DNA of 64,000 nt from Bradyrhizobium sp. Ghvi (GCF_900115265.1 NZ_FOVU01000008.1:265999-329998), one strand, 5' to 3'. Shown: positions 25,940 through 34,742, counted from the stretch's first letter. Made by a program: numbers and translations. The notes: a model not told the origin generated them from the sequence alone.

Positions 25940-26950
25940 TCAGAAGCCTTCGAGCACGATCTTGCCCACGGTCTTGCCGCTTTCGATCAGCGCATGCGCA
26001 CGGATCAGGTTTTCCGCGTTGATGCGGCCGAAGGCGGCGTTGGCTGTCGTCTTGACGCGGCCGGAGTCGACCAGGTCAGCCACGCGCCGCAGCAGAACGC
26101 CCTGCTCTTGCATGTCGGGCGTCTCGAACATTGAGCGCGTGAACATCAGCTCCCAGTGCAGCGACAGCGACTTGCTCTTGAGTGCGATCGGATCCAGCCC
26201 TTCCATGTCGTCGATGACGGCGAGCGCGCCCTGCGGCTTCAGGCTTTGGATGATCTCTTGATAGTGCGAGCCGGTCTGCGTCAGCGAGGCCACATAGTCG
26301 ACGTGCTCGATGCCGGCCGAGCGCAGCGCCTGCGACAGCGGCTTGGAGTGATCGATGACCGCGTGCGCGCCAAGCTCCAGGCACCATTCACGCGACTCCG
26401 GACGCGACGCCGTGGCGATGACGCGCAGCTTGGTCAGCTGCCGGGCCAGCTGGATCAGGATCGAGCCCACGCCGCCGGCGCCGCCCACGACCATCAGCGT
26501 CTGGCCTTCGCCACCGCCTTCGGCGATGCGCAGCCGATCGAACAGCAGCTCCCAGGCGGTGATAGCCGTCAGCGGCAGCGCCGCGGCTGGCGCATCCGAA
26601 AGCGACTTGGGCGCCTTCGAGACGATGCGAGCGTCCACGGCATGCAGCTCGCTGTTGGCGCCCGGACGCTTGATCGCGCCAGCATACCAGACGCGGTCGC
26701 CGACCGCGAAGCCACTGGCCTGCGGGCCAACGGCCTCGACCACGCCGACGGCATCCCAGCCGAGCACCTTGACCTCGCCGGCGGCCGGCGCGCTGGCGGC
26801 GCGCACCTTGGTGTCGACCGGATTGACCGAGACCGCGTGCACCCGCACGAGCAGGTCACGCGGACCGGGCACCGGCGCGGGCAGGTCCACGTCCTCGAGC
26901 GCCTTGGGCGCGTTGATGGGCAGGTTCTTGCGATAACCGACGGCTTTCAT
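25940..26950 (-). CDS. Zinc-type alcohol dehydrogenase-like / quinone oxidoreductase
   Basis: MDR-superfamily oxidoreductase of 336 residues, NADPH-dependent. The N-terminal GroES-like domain (1-130) reads LLVRVHAVSVNPVDTKVR, and AVGDRVWYAGAIKRPG; the structural-zinc cysteines of classical ADH are absent, as in the zeta-crystallin/quinone oxidoreductase branch. The Rossmann motif VVGGAGGVGSILIQLARQL is at about 155. The true start is the ATG at 26950 (an in-frame TTG lies just before). The ribosome site overlaps a perfect inverted repeat (26962-26981). It is divergent from the LysR gene at 27024 and probably controlled by it. Confidence 0.88.
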   Translation of the reverse strand: MKAVGYRKNLPINAPKALEDVDLPAPVPGPRDLLVRVHAVSVNPVDTKVRAASAPAAGEVKVLGWDAVGVVEAVGPQASGFAVGDRVWYAGAIKRPGANSELHAVDARIVSKAPKSLSDAPAAALPLTAITAWELLFDRLRIAEGGGEGQTLMVVGGAGGVGSILIQLARQLTKLRVIATASRPESREWCLELGAHAVIDHSKPLSQALRSAGIEHVDYVASLTQTGSHYQEIIQSLKPQGALAVIDDMEGLDPIALKSKSLSLHWELMFTRSMFETPDMQEQGVLLRRVADLVDSGRVKTTANAAFGRINAENLIRAHALIESGKTVGKIVLEGF

Positions 26951-26961
26951 GGGCAAATTTT

Positions 26962-26981
26962 CCTTCCATGTCGATGGAAGG
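26962..26981. promoter_or_regulatory. Perfect 20-base dyad, likely LysR operator overlapping a ribosome site
   Basis: CCTTCCAT-GTCG-ATGGAAGG, eight-base perfect arms, lies 12 to 31 bases upstream of the oxidoreductase ATG. Read on the minus strand its right arm gives GGAAGG, the apparent Shine-Dalgarno. A second, looser dyad GTAG-N9-CTAC follows at 26985-27001. Operator function is inferred from position between divergent genes. Confidence 0.55.
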
Positions 26982-27023
26982 CAACGTAGATAACATTCCT
27001 ACAATTGATAAGCCGGCATCTGG

Positions 27024-27956
27024 ATGTATCACTTTCAAACAAGAATTGAAAATGTAGGCGACCTTCAGGTGCTGCTGCACACGGTCAGCGGAGGATCATT
27101 GACCGCAGCGGCGCAGGCACTCGGCATCACGCCAGCGGCGGCCAGTGCAACGCTTAAGCGGCTCGAGACTCAGCTGGGCACGCGGCTCTTCGAACGCTCC
27201 ACACGTGCCATGCGGCTTACGCCGTCAGGTCAAATCCTTCTGGAGTATGCCCAGCGCGCGTTCGAGCTGCTTGCCGAGGGGGAATCCCAGCTCGATGCCG
27301 AACGCGGCGCGCTGGTGGGCACCGTGCGTGTCTCGGCGCCGTCGGACCTTGCTCGGACCGTGCTGATGCCAATGCTTGACGAGTTCTTGCACCTTCATCC
27401 CGGAGTGAAACTGGCGCTCAATGTTGGCGACCGCGTGCTCGACGTGCTGCGAGATGAGGTGGACTTGGCTATTCGGTACGGTGAGTTGAGCGACTCTCGT
27501 CTCGTGGCCCGTCCACTTTCGCTCGCGCACCCTGTCGTCAGCGCTTCTCCCGATTATTTGAGTCGTCATGGCAGGCCACGGACGCCGACAGACCTGGTGG
27601 ATCACAACTGCATCTCATTCATTCGCGGCGGTCGCACGTCCAGCTCGTGGCGCTTCGGTCAGAACGGCCAGTGGACCATGGTAAGGGTCAGCGGCGACCG
27701 GATCGTGGATGACGCCTCGCTGGCACGCGAATGGGCTGTTTCGGGAGCCGGAATCATCTTCATGACGGAGATCGAACAACGCCGTGATCTGCAAAGCGGC
27801 AATCTTGTGCGACTACTGACCGAATGGGAGACAGATCCGTATCCGTTGCATGCTCTCTTACCTAGCGGGCGCTTCGTCCCCAATCGCGTTCGCGCGCTTC
27901 TGGACTTCATCGCTGGGCGCTTTGCCGAACTTCGGCGATCAACCACGGAGCACTGA
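27024..27956 (+). CDS. LysR family transcriptional regulator
   Basis: Regulator of 310 residues. Residues 8-68 are the LysR DNA-binding domain (LQVLLHTVSGGSLTAAAQALGITPAAASATLKRLETQLGTRLFERSTRAMRLTPSG); residues 95-300 are the effector domain (GTVRVSAPSDLARTVLMPMLDEF, YGELSDSRLVARPL, ending RVRALLDFIAGRF), of the AaeR/DmlR-like type. It is less GC-rich and uses more T/A-ending codons than neighbouring genes, a possible sign of transfer from another lineage. It is divergent from the oxidoreductase gene. Confidence 0.92.
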   Translation: MYHFQTRIENVGDLQVLLHTVSGGSLTAAAQALGITPAAASATLKRLETQLGTRLFERSTRAMRLTPSGQILLEYAQRAFELLAEGESQLDAERGALVGTVRVSAPSDLARTVLMPMLDEFLHLHPGVKLALNVGDRVLDVLRDEVDLAIRYGELSDSRLVARPLSLAHPVVSASPDYLSRHGRPRTPTDLVDHNCISFIRGGRTSSSWRFGQNGQWTMVRVSGDRIVDDASLAREWAVSGAGIIFMTEIEQRRDLQSGNLVRLLTEWETDPYPLHALLPSGRFVPNRVRALLDFIAGRFAELRRSTTEH

Positions 27957-28281
27957 AGAGAGTAGCCAGCCGGACAAGACCGCGGCGGCAATACGGGCTT
28001 CGTTCATCTTCAGTCTTAATGCGGCATGGCGGCGAAAAGCGCCTGTGGCAAGACAGCATCAACGTGCGAAGCGGCCAAATGGTTGCGCCTTTGTGACGAA
28101 TTGTCGGCGTTATGAACTATGCCGCTCGCGAAAATGTCAGCACCGCCAGGACATACGCGGCACAAAGCGGCCTTGCTTACGCCCGGCTTCGCGTTAACGA
28201 TGGCAGGCAGGTTAGCTTGGCAGGCCGCTGGAACGAAAGCCGGATTGCAGGCATAGTGCATGCCGGGGACGGAGAGCCGCG

Positions 28282-29091
28282 GTGAACAGGCCGGAGGCCA
28301 GACGTCAGATGCGTTCGTTTTTTATCGCTTTCACTTCGCTGATGCTTTTGAGCGCGGGCACCGCGCAGGCCAAGGTCGACATTACCATCGACAAGGACAA
28401 TCAGCAGATGACCGTCGTGGTCGACGGCGTCACGCGTTACCATTGGCCGGTGTCAACGGGTATCCCCTCGCGTGAGACACCGAATGGCTCGTTCCGTGCG
28501 TTCCGCATGGAAGAGGATCACTACTCCAAGGAATTCGACGACGCGCCGATGCCGCACTCGATCTTCTTCACCAAGATCGGGCACGCCATCCACGGCACCG
28601 ACTCGGTCGGACGATTGGGGACGCCCGCCTCGCACGGCTGCGTTCGACTGTCGCGCCAGAATGCCTCGACGCTCTACGCGCTGGTGCAGGAGCAGGGCGT
28701 GCTCAACACCACGGTGACGCTGACCGGCTCGGCACAGGTTGCACTCGCGCGCAATCCGCGCGGCCGTACCAACAATGCGGTCGCGCGCAGCCAGCAGCCC
28801 ATTGACGAGCAGCAATACGCAACGTCAGGCGATCCCGTGAATCTGACGCCGCCGATGCAGCCGGCGCAGCGCTACATATCGCAGGATGACAACTACATCT
28901 ATCCCGCGGACGGCAGCGACACCGGCACGCGCTACCCGGCGCCACGCCCGATCGCCCGGCCCTATGGCGCGCAGGTCTACCAGCAGGTGCCGCAGCCGAC
29001 CTACGACCAGCATTACGGCCAGCAGGGCTCTTACTATCAGCCGCAGCCGCGTCAGTACTATCAGCCGCGCAATTATTACTACCAGAACTGA
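28282..29091 (+). CDS. L,D-transpeptidase (YkuD family)
   Basis: Exported wall-crosslinking enzyme of 269 residues. Signal peptide 1-30 (cleavage TAQA/KV). The YkuD domain (32-150) has H104-G105 (GHAIHGTDSVG) and the catalytic motif SHGCVRLS with C120, which forms 3-3 crosslinks or attaches proteins to peptidoglycan. Residues 155-269 are a low-complexity tail rich in Gln, Tyr, Pro and Asn. The GTG at 28282 lies seven bases behind GGAGA; an ATG at 28309 is an alternative. The 325-base gap before it (27957-28281) contains no gene that I can support, presumably only the promoter. Confidence 0.88.
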   Translation: MNRPEARRQMRSFFIAFTSLMLLSAGTAQAKVDITIDKDNQQMTVVVDGVTRYHWPVSTGIPSRETPNGSFRAFRMEEDHYSKEFDDAPMPHSIFFTKIGHAIHGTDSVGRLGTPASHGCVRLSRQNASTLYALVQEQGVLNTTVTLTGSAQVALARNPRGRTNNAVARSQQPIDEQQYATSGDPVNLTPPMQPAQRYISQDDNYIYPADGSDTGTRYPAPRPIARPYGAQVYQQVPQPTYDQHYGQQGSYYQPQPRQYYQPRNYYYQN

Positions 29092-29096
29092 AATTA

Positions 29097-29390
29097 TCAT
29101 TTGAACGTGGCGCCGCCGCGTTCGACGATCTTCCGCACGGCATCGACGAAGGCGCGAGCGACCGGCTCGAGGATCTCGGGGCCGGTGGCGCCGAGATCGT
29201 CCGCGGGCGTGTGGAAGGTTTGATGGCGGCCGGCCATGCCGAAGAAATTGGTATAGCCGCTGGCACGCTCCACGACATATTGCCGGCCGGGCACGATGGG
29301 TTGAAACGACTGGACGAAACGAGCGTGGATTTCATATGCTTTTCTTTTCATTTGGGCCCGCGACGGGGATGCCGTCACGCATTGCGACAA
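29097..29390 (-). pseudogene. C-terminal remnant of an M28-like peptidase (probable)
   Basis: A minus-strand frame of about 97 codons lacks a natural start and resembles only the end of a larger protein: SGYTNFFGMAGRHQTFHTPADDLGATGPEILEPVARAFVDAVRKIVERGG. The HTPADD...L pattern followed by a helix fits the C-terminus of M28-type peptidases, whose last zinc histidine stands in H(T)P.D. The front of the gene is missing, and the frame overlaps the 5' end of the plus-strand phosphodiesterase gene. Family assignment is moderate to weak. Confidence 0.4.
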
Positions 29391-30367
29391 TTCTGGCCGT
29401 GCTCTCGGTTCTCACGACAGGACAAGCCATGACCGGAAGAGCGATGGCTTTCGATCTCGAGGCACACCGCGGCGGGCGCGCGCTGATGCCGGAAAACACG
29501 CTGCCGGCCTTTGCCAACGCGCTGACGATGGGCGTGGACACGCTGGAGCTCGACGTCGGCGTGACCGCCGACGGCGAGGTCGTCGTGTCGCATGAGCGCG
29601 GGCTCAATCCCGATCTCGCGCGGGATCCGAACGGCGCCTATGTCGCTGCGCCCGGCACACCTTTCGTGAAGCTGCGGTTCGCCGACGTCAGAACTTATGA
29701 CGTCGGCCGGATCCGGCCCGACAGCGCCTATGCGAAGCAATTTCCCGACCAGCGCTCAGTGCCGGGCACCCGCATTCCCACCGTGAAGGAGCTGTTCGCG
29801 CTGGTTCGCAAATCCGGCAATGAACGCGTGCGTTTCAATATCGAGACCAAGATCGATCCGGATCACCCCGATGAATCCCTGGAGCCGCAGGCCTTCGTCA
29901 CCAAGCTGCTGGGGGTGATAGCAGACGAAAACTTTTCCGACCGTGTCATGATCCAGTCGTTCGACTGGCGGACCCTGCTTCTTGTGCAGAAGCAGGCCCC
30001 GACCATTCCGACCGTGTACCTGACGATCCAGCGCGGCTCGGCACCGTCAGTCGCTCTCGACAAGGCGACCAGCTGGACGGCGGGCTTCAACCCGGCCGAT
30101 CACGCCGGCTCCCTGCCGCGGACGATCAAGGCCGCAGGCGGCGCGGTGTGGTCGCCCTATTTCGGCGACGTCACCGCGGCGCTCGTCACCGAGGCCCATG
30201 CGCAGGGATTGCGCGTCGTGGTCTGGACGGTCAACAAGCCCGACGACATGGCGCGGATGATCGAGATCGGCGTCGACGGCATCATCTCCGACAGGCCGGA
30301 CCTGCTGCGGCAGGTCGCTGGCGAAAAGGGCCTTGCGCTGCCGGCGGGGACGCCGGTCGAGCCATAG
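29336..30367 (+). CDS. Glycerophosphodiester phosphodiesterase (GDPD)
   Basis: Exported enzyme of 343 residues that hydrolyses glycerophosphodiesters to sn-glycerol-3-phosphate and an alcohol. Signal peptide within residues 1-38. GDPD active-site elements: EAHRGGR with H44, PENTLPAFANALTMGVDTLELDVGVTADGEVVVSHE with E71/D73 (metal) and H86. Later blocks FNIETKI, IQSFDWRTLLL and VVWTVNKPDDMARMIEIGVDGIISDRPDLL complete the TIM barrel. ATG 29369 (MPSRIATILAV) is an alternative start giving a shorter signal. It ends six bases before the convergent synthase-like gene. Confidence 0.9.
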   Translation: MLFFSFGPATGMPSRIATILAVLSVLTTGQAMTGRAMAFDLEAHRGGRALMPENTLPAFANALTMGVDTLELDVGVTADGEVVVSHERGLNPDLARDPNGAYVAAPGTPFVKLRFADVRTYDVGRIRPDSAYAKQFPDQRSVPGTRIPTVKELFALVRKSGNERVRFNIETKIDPDHPDESLEPQAFVTKLLGVIADENFSDRVMIQSFDWRTLLLVQKQAPTIPTVYLTIQRGSAPSVALDKATSWTAGFNPADHAGSLPRTIKAAGGAVWSPYFGDVTAALVTEAHAQGLRVVVWTVNKPDDMARMIEIGVDGIISDRPDLLRQVAGEKGLALPAGTPVEP

Positions 30368-30373
30368 GAAGCG

Positions 30374-32656
30374 TCACTGCTCCCCGAACCGCAAGCGCCG
30401 ATACAGCGCACCCAGGATATTGGAATAGTCGTCGGTCCAGACCCGCACCTTCTCGTCCGCGTCGGTCTCTTCCCACTGCTTGGAAGACGCGAGCCTGCCG
30501 ATATCATCGGCCTCGCGCGCGGAGATGACGACGTCGGTTGAGAAGATGTAATCGGCGTCGCGGCCGGAATCCTCGTCAAAGACCCAGCTTTTGAGATCAT
30601 TGGCATCGGCAATGCCGACCACGACGGGCTCGAGATCGAGATGCCGGTTGGAGACGTGCATCACCACAGCGCCGTGCGGGGCGAGCTTGTCCTTGTAGAT
30701 CTTCATTGCCTCTTCGGTTGCCAGATGAATCGGGATCGCATCCGACGAATAGGCATCGACGATGATGAGGTCGTACACGCCGTCGGGCTCCCTGGCGAAG
30801 GTGAGGCGCGCATCGCCGATCACCGGCTTCAGATCCGGCAGGCAGCTCGAGATGTAGCGGAAGTTTTTCGGATCGCGCGCGGCATCGACCATGGACTGGT
30901 CGATCTCGAAGAACTTCCAGTCCTCGCCGGGCGCGGCGGCGCAGGCGAGCGTACCCGAGCCGACGCCGATCGCCGCAACCTTCAGCGGCGCCCCCTTGCG
31001 CTCCCGCATCGCGGTGATGGCCTGACCGATGCCGCCGTCCTTGTGATAATAGGTGATCGGCTCGGGCCGGCCGGTGACCGGCGTGCCGTCATTGTTGCGG
31101 AAGCGCTCGGCGCCGTGAATGGTGGTGCCGTGCATCAGCACGTGGAAATAGCCGCCCGGCGTCACCACGATCTTGTGCACGCCGAAGAAGCTGCGCACGG
31201 TGGTGACGCGGCCCTCGTCGGCCGGATAGATCCGCGTCAAGGCGAGCGCCAGCGCCACGGTGGCAAAGATCTTCCAGCGATCGGCATTGAGCGCGAGCGC
31301 CAACAGCGCCGCGAGCACGCCGACGGCGCCGGCAACCCAGACGCGGTGATCCTCGAACCAGGTCGAGAGATCGCCTGCCGCGTAAGACGGCGCAACCAGC
31401 GCCGCCGCCAGTACGGCAAGGGCCAGCCAGTACCATCTCACGATGCCAGCAAGACGCTCGCTCGCCGAGGGCCGGCACAGCGCGGCGAGCGCGACCAGGA
31501 TCGGATATTCGGCGATCCAGGAGAAGGTGAATGGAGCGACGAGACCGGCAAAGAGGCCGCCGACCATGCCGCCAAACGACAGCGCGACATAGAAGCCGGT
31601 GAGATATCTGGCTGCGGGGCGGGTCCGCGCCAATTCGCCATGGCAGGCCATGGCGATGACGAAGAAGCAGAGTTGATGGCCGCCCAGCGTGAGTAGCAGA
31701 TTCTGCTCGCCGCCAAAGGCGAGCAGAAAGATGACGCCCGCAATCGCGACAGGCTGGAGCATCAGCATCCATTTGTGCGGCAAGAGCGGCCGCGACTGAA
31801 ACACCACCACCCAGGTGAGCAAATACAGCGACAGCGGCAGCACCCACAGCAGCGGCGCCGCCGCGACGTCAGTGGAGATGTGCGCCGTGACCGCGATGAG
31901 CAGCCCGGAGGGCACCGCGGCGAGGAAGATCCAGCGCAGCCGCGTCAATATGCCTGGAGCCGGCGTGTCTGCTTCTTCAATTCGCGCATCGGCCACCCCA
32001 ATATCAGGCGAGCGCAGCAGCATCGCGCCGCAGGCCCCGATCAGCAGGATCAACAGGGCATAGCCCCCGGTCCACAGCCGGTTCTGCGCATGCAGCGTGA
32101 ACATCGGCTCGAGCAGGAACGGATAGGACAGCAGCGCGAGGAAGCTGCCGATATTGGAGGAGGCATAGAGGAAGTACGGGTCGTGACCGTCAGGATGACC
32201 GGTCCGGACGAACCAGGCTTGCAGCAGCGGATTGTTGGCGGCGAGCGCGAAGAACGGCAGGCCGATCGAGGTCCCAAACAGACCTAGCAGCCAGAACGCG
32301 TAGCCGGACGCTGGCGGCTCGCCATAGGCGCTGGCGATGCCGAGCGGCAGCGTGACGAAGGCCGCGATCAGCAGCACGAGATGTACCACGACCGGGACCA
32401 CGCGATTTCCGATCTGCATGAGCAGATGCGCGTAGGCATAGCCCGCGAGCAGCAGCGACTGGAAGAACACCATCGCCACCGACCACACCGCCGGCGAGCC
32501 GCCGAGCCGCGGCAGCACCATTTTCGTGAATAGCGGCTGCACCGAGAACAGCAGGAGCGCGCTGACGAAGATCGCGGCAGTGTAGATTGTCAGCAGCAGC
32601 CGGTTGCGCGGGGCGGACGGCTGCTCCGCGGCGGCGTGTTGCGCGATCGAATCCAT
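30374..32656 (-). CDS. Fused membrane/spermidine synthase-like protein
   Basis: Large protein of 760 residues. The first 480 or so residues are an integral membrane part with about 12-14 hydrophobic segments resembling an MFS transporter. The C-terminal 240 residues are a spermidine-synthase-type methyltransferase fold: VAAIGVGSGTLACAAAPGEDWKFFEIDQ (SAM/dcSAM binding loop with acidic residue), DARLTFA, and YDLIIVDAYSSDAIPIHLATEEAM. Such fusions are common in Alphaproteobacteria, and polyamine synthesis is not demonstrated; the membrane part suggests transport or acting on lipid-phase substrates. The start at 32656 is clear. Confidence 0.85.
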   Translation of the reverse strand: MDSIAQHAAAEQPSAPRNRLLLTIYTAAIFVSALLLFSVQPLFTKMVLPRLGGSPAVWSVAMVFFQSLLLAGYAYAHLLMQIGNRVVPVVVHLVLLIAAFVTLPLGIASAYGEPPASGYAFWLLGLFGTSIGLPFFALAANNPLLQAWFVRTGHPDGHDPYFLYASSNIGSFLALLSYPFLLEPMFTLHAQNRLWTGGYALLILLIGACGAMLLRSPDIGVADARIEEADTPAPGILTRLRWIFLAAVPSGLLIAVTAHISTDVAAAPLLWVLPLSLYLLTWVVVFQSRPLLPHKWMLMLQPVAIAGVIFLLAFGGEQNLLLTLGGHQLCFFVIAMACHGELARTRPAARYLTGFYVALSFGGMVGGLFAGLVAPFTFSWIAEYPILVALAALCRPSASERLAGIVRWYWLALAVLAAALVAPSYAAGDLSTWFEDHRVWVAGAVGVLAALLALALNADRWKIFATVALALALTRIYPADEGRVTTVRSFFGVHKIVVTPGGYFHVLMHGTTIHGAERFRNNDGTPVTGRPEPITYYHKDGGIGQAITAMRERKGAPLKVAAIGVGSGTLACAAAPGEDWKFFEIDQSMVDAARDPKNFRYISSCLPDLKPVIGDARLTFAREPDGVYDLIIVDAYSSDAIPIHLATEEAMKIYKDKLAPHGAVVMHVSNRHLDLEPVVVGIADANDLKSWVFDEDSGRDADYIFSTDVVISAREADDIGRLASSKQWEETDADEKVRVWTDDYSNILGALYRRLRFGEQ

Positions 32657-32790
32657 GGGAGCTCCGGCTTACTTCCGGCGGGCGCCGGCCGCGCGCAATG
32701 GAGCACACCGCGCCTGAACGGACAATAAATGGACTCGTGATGTTGCCGCGGCGACTGCTTGCTATTAGACGGTCGTTCGGGGGGTGCAAA

Positions 32791-32869
32791 GCATCGAACC
32801 CGGAACCTCGGGATTCTCCGGTGCGGAAGCCCGCACCATAGTTCGCGCTTCGCGCCCCGGAATGACGGC
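32791..32869. repeat. P2-type palindromic element
   Basis: Starts GCATCGAACCCGGAA, the inverse complement of a stretch in the uvrD element, and ends CGCGCCCCGGAATGACGG, the same terminus as in uvrD. Inner dyads GTGCGG/CCGCAC and GCGCTTCGCGC are present. It lies in the 232-base divergent gap upstream of the oxidoreductase gene at 32889. Confidence 0.7.
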
Positions 32870-32888
32870 AGACTGGGCTTGAATTTTC

Positions 32889-34499
32889 ATGACAGATACC
32901 GACGTCGTCATCATCGGCGCTGGCCATAACGGCCTCACTTGCGCGGCTTATCTCGCGATGGCGGGCTTGCGCGTGCATGTGGTCGAGCGCCGCAAGGTGG
33001 TCGGCGGCGCCGCGGTCACGGAGGAGTTTCACCCCGGCTTCCGCAACTCTGTCGCGGCGTACACCGTGAGCCTGCTTAATCCTCAGGTCATCCGCGATCT
33101 CGGACTGGCCGAGCAGGGCCTGCGTGTCGTCGAACGGCGCGCGCAGAACTTTCTGCCCGCGCCCGATGGCAGTTATCTCCTCACCGGCGAAGGCCGGACG
33201 AAAGCCTCCGTTGCGCGGCTCAGTACGCGCGATGCCGACGCGCTCGACGGATTTTCGCGCGAGCTCGAGGACATCGCCGACGTGCTCAGGCAGTTCGTCC
33301 TGCGCGCGCCGCCGAATCTGCTCGCCAGTTTTGGCCTTGGCGCGATCCGCGAGGCCGCGAACGCACTGACGACAGCCAATATCCTGCGCGGCCTGACGCT
33401 GGAACAAAGCCGCAGCCTGCTCGATCTCTTCACCCGTTCGGCCGGCGAGATGCTGGATGAGCGGTTCGAGCACGATCTGGTCAAGGCGCTGTTCGGCTTC
33501 GATGCCATCGTCGGCAATTATGCGAGCCCTTATGCGGCCGGCTCGGCCTATGTGATGCTGCATCACGCCTTCGGCGAGGTGAACGGCAAGAAGGGCGTAT
33601 GGGGTCACGCCATCGGCGGCATGGGCGCGATCACGCAGGCCATGGCGCGTGTCGCGCGGGCCAAGGGCGTCACGATCGAGCTTGATGCCGGCGTGCGCGA
33701 GGTGATCGTCGAACGCGATCGCGCCGTCGGCGTGGTGCTGGAGAATGGCAAGCCGATCCGCGCAAGATATGTGGCGGCCAACGTCAATCCAAAACTGCTC
33801 TACACGCGGCTGGTCGCGGCGGACGCCCTGCCCCAGGACTTCCTCGCCCGCATCCGCCACTGGAAGAACGGCTCCGGCACCTTCCGTATGAACGTGGCGC
33901 TCGACCGCCTGCCCTCCTTCACTGCGCTACCCGGTAACGGCGATCACCTCACTTCCGGCATCATCCTGGCACCAAGCCTCGGCTATATGGACCGCGCCTA
34001 TCTCGATGCGCGGGCGCAGGGCTGGAGCCGTCAGCCGATCGTCGAGATGCTGATTCCCTCGACACTCGACGACACGCTCGCCCCTGCCGGACAACACGTC
34101 GCGAGCCTGTTCTGCCAACATGTGGCGCCGGAGCTGCCCGATGGAAAGTCATGGGACGACCATCGCGAGGAGGTCGCAGATCTCATGATCGCGACGGTGG
34201 ACAGTTATGCGCCGGGCTTTGCGGCCAGCGTGCTTGGGCGGCAGATTCTGTCCCCGCTCGATCTCGAGCGGCAGTTCGGCTTGCTCGGCGGCGATATCTT
34301 TCACGGCGCGTTGACGCTGAACCAGCTGTTCTCGGCCCGGCCGATGCTTGGCCATGCCGATTATCGCGGGCCGCTGAAGGGCCTCTATCATTGCGGCTCC
34401 GGCGCCCATCCCGGCGGCGGCGTGACCGGCGCCCCCGGCCACAACGCGGCGCAGGCAATTCTGAGAGATCACCGCAGCCTGTTCGCAACCCGGGCATAG
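32889..34499 (+). CDS. FAD-dependent oxidoreductase, PYROXD2/phytoene desaturase-like
   Basis: Flavoprotein of 536 residues. The N-terminal dinucleotide-binding motif is VVIIGAGHNGLTCAAYLAMAGLRVHVVERRKVVGGAAVTEEFHPGF (residues 5-51), the pattern of the phytoene-desaturase/PYROXD2 family. A middle substrate domain and a C-terminal FAD-contact segment (LYHCGSGAHPGGGVTGAPGHNAAQAIL) complete the fold. Members include carotenoid desaturases and amine-oxidase-like proteins; with no crt genes near, carotenoid synthesis is not supported. It is a single-gene unit, divergent from the synthase-like gene. Confidence 0.87.
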   Translation: MTDTDVVIIGAGHNGLTCAAYLAMAGLRVHVVERRKVVGGAAVTEEFHPGFRNSVAAYTVSLLNPQVIRDLGLAEQGLRVVERRAQNFLPAPDGSYLLTGEGRTKASVARLSTRDADALDGFSRELEDIADVLRQFVLRAPPNLLASFGLGAIREAANALTTANILRGLTLEQSRSLLDLFTRSAGEMLDERFEHDLVKALFGFDAIVGNYASPYAAGSAYVMLHHAFGEVNGKKGVWGHAIGGMGAITQAMARVARAKGVTIELDAGVREVIVERDRAVGVVLENGKPIRARYVAANVNPKLLYTRLVAADALPQDFLARIRHWKNGSGTFRMNVALDRLPSFTALPGNGDHLTSGIILAPSLGYMDRAYLDARAQGWSRQPIVEMLIPSTLDDTLAPAGQHVASLFCQHVAPELPDGKSWDDHREEVADLMIATVDSYAPGFAASVLGRQILSPLDLERQFGLLGGDIFHGALTLNQLFSARPMLGHADYRGPLKGLYHCGSGAHPGGGVTGAPGHNAAQAILRDHRSLFATRA

Positions 34500-34502
34500 G
34501 TC

Positions 34503-34670
34503 TGTGGATGGGCTGTGGACAGGTCTGTTCGCAGGGCTGTGATGAAGCCTTGGAAGCCAGTCGCGCCCTGCAGGGTACAAGCGCGAACCAAGCTGTGGGA
34601 AGGGACTGGATAAGCCGGGTGCAGGGCGGTGGATGGCCGCCGAACTCATGAGAGGACAACCTGTGGACGC
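34503..34670. other. Gap with clustered DnaA-box-like motifs, function uncertain
   Basis: The 302-base gap 34500-34801 contains no gene. It holds repeated degenerate TGTGGA(T/C) motifs: TGTGGATGG (34503), TGTGGACAG (34514), TGTGATGAA (34538), TGTGGGAAG (34594), TGGATAAGC (34607), GGTGGATGG (34628) and TGTGGACGC (34662), all on the plus strand. They resemble TGTGGATAA loosely; none is a perfect box. No replication genes are adjacent. Confidence 0.3.
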
Positions 34671-34709
34671 CGGCCGCGATAACCGCTTCGCGTCCCCCCA
34701 GAATGACGG

Positions 34710-34742
34710 CGCCCGCCAAGGGACATTTCCCCTGGCGGGCTG
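34710..34742 (-). terminator. Hairpin downstream of the Flp pilin gene
   Basis: Near-perfect inverted repeat GCCCGCCAAGGG / CCCCTGGCGGGC with a short loop, 60 bases past the pilin stop on the minus strand. It is stable but is followed by no T-run, so a structural or stability role is as likely as termination. Confidence 0.4.
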
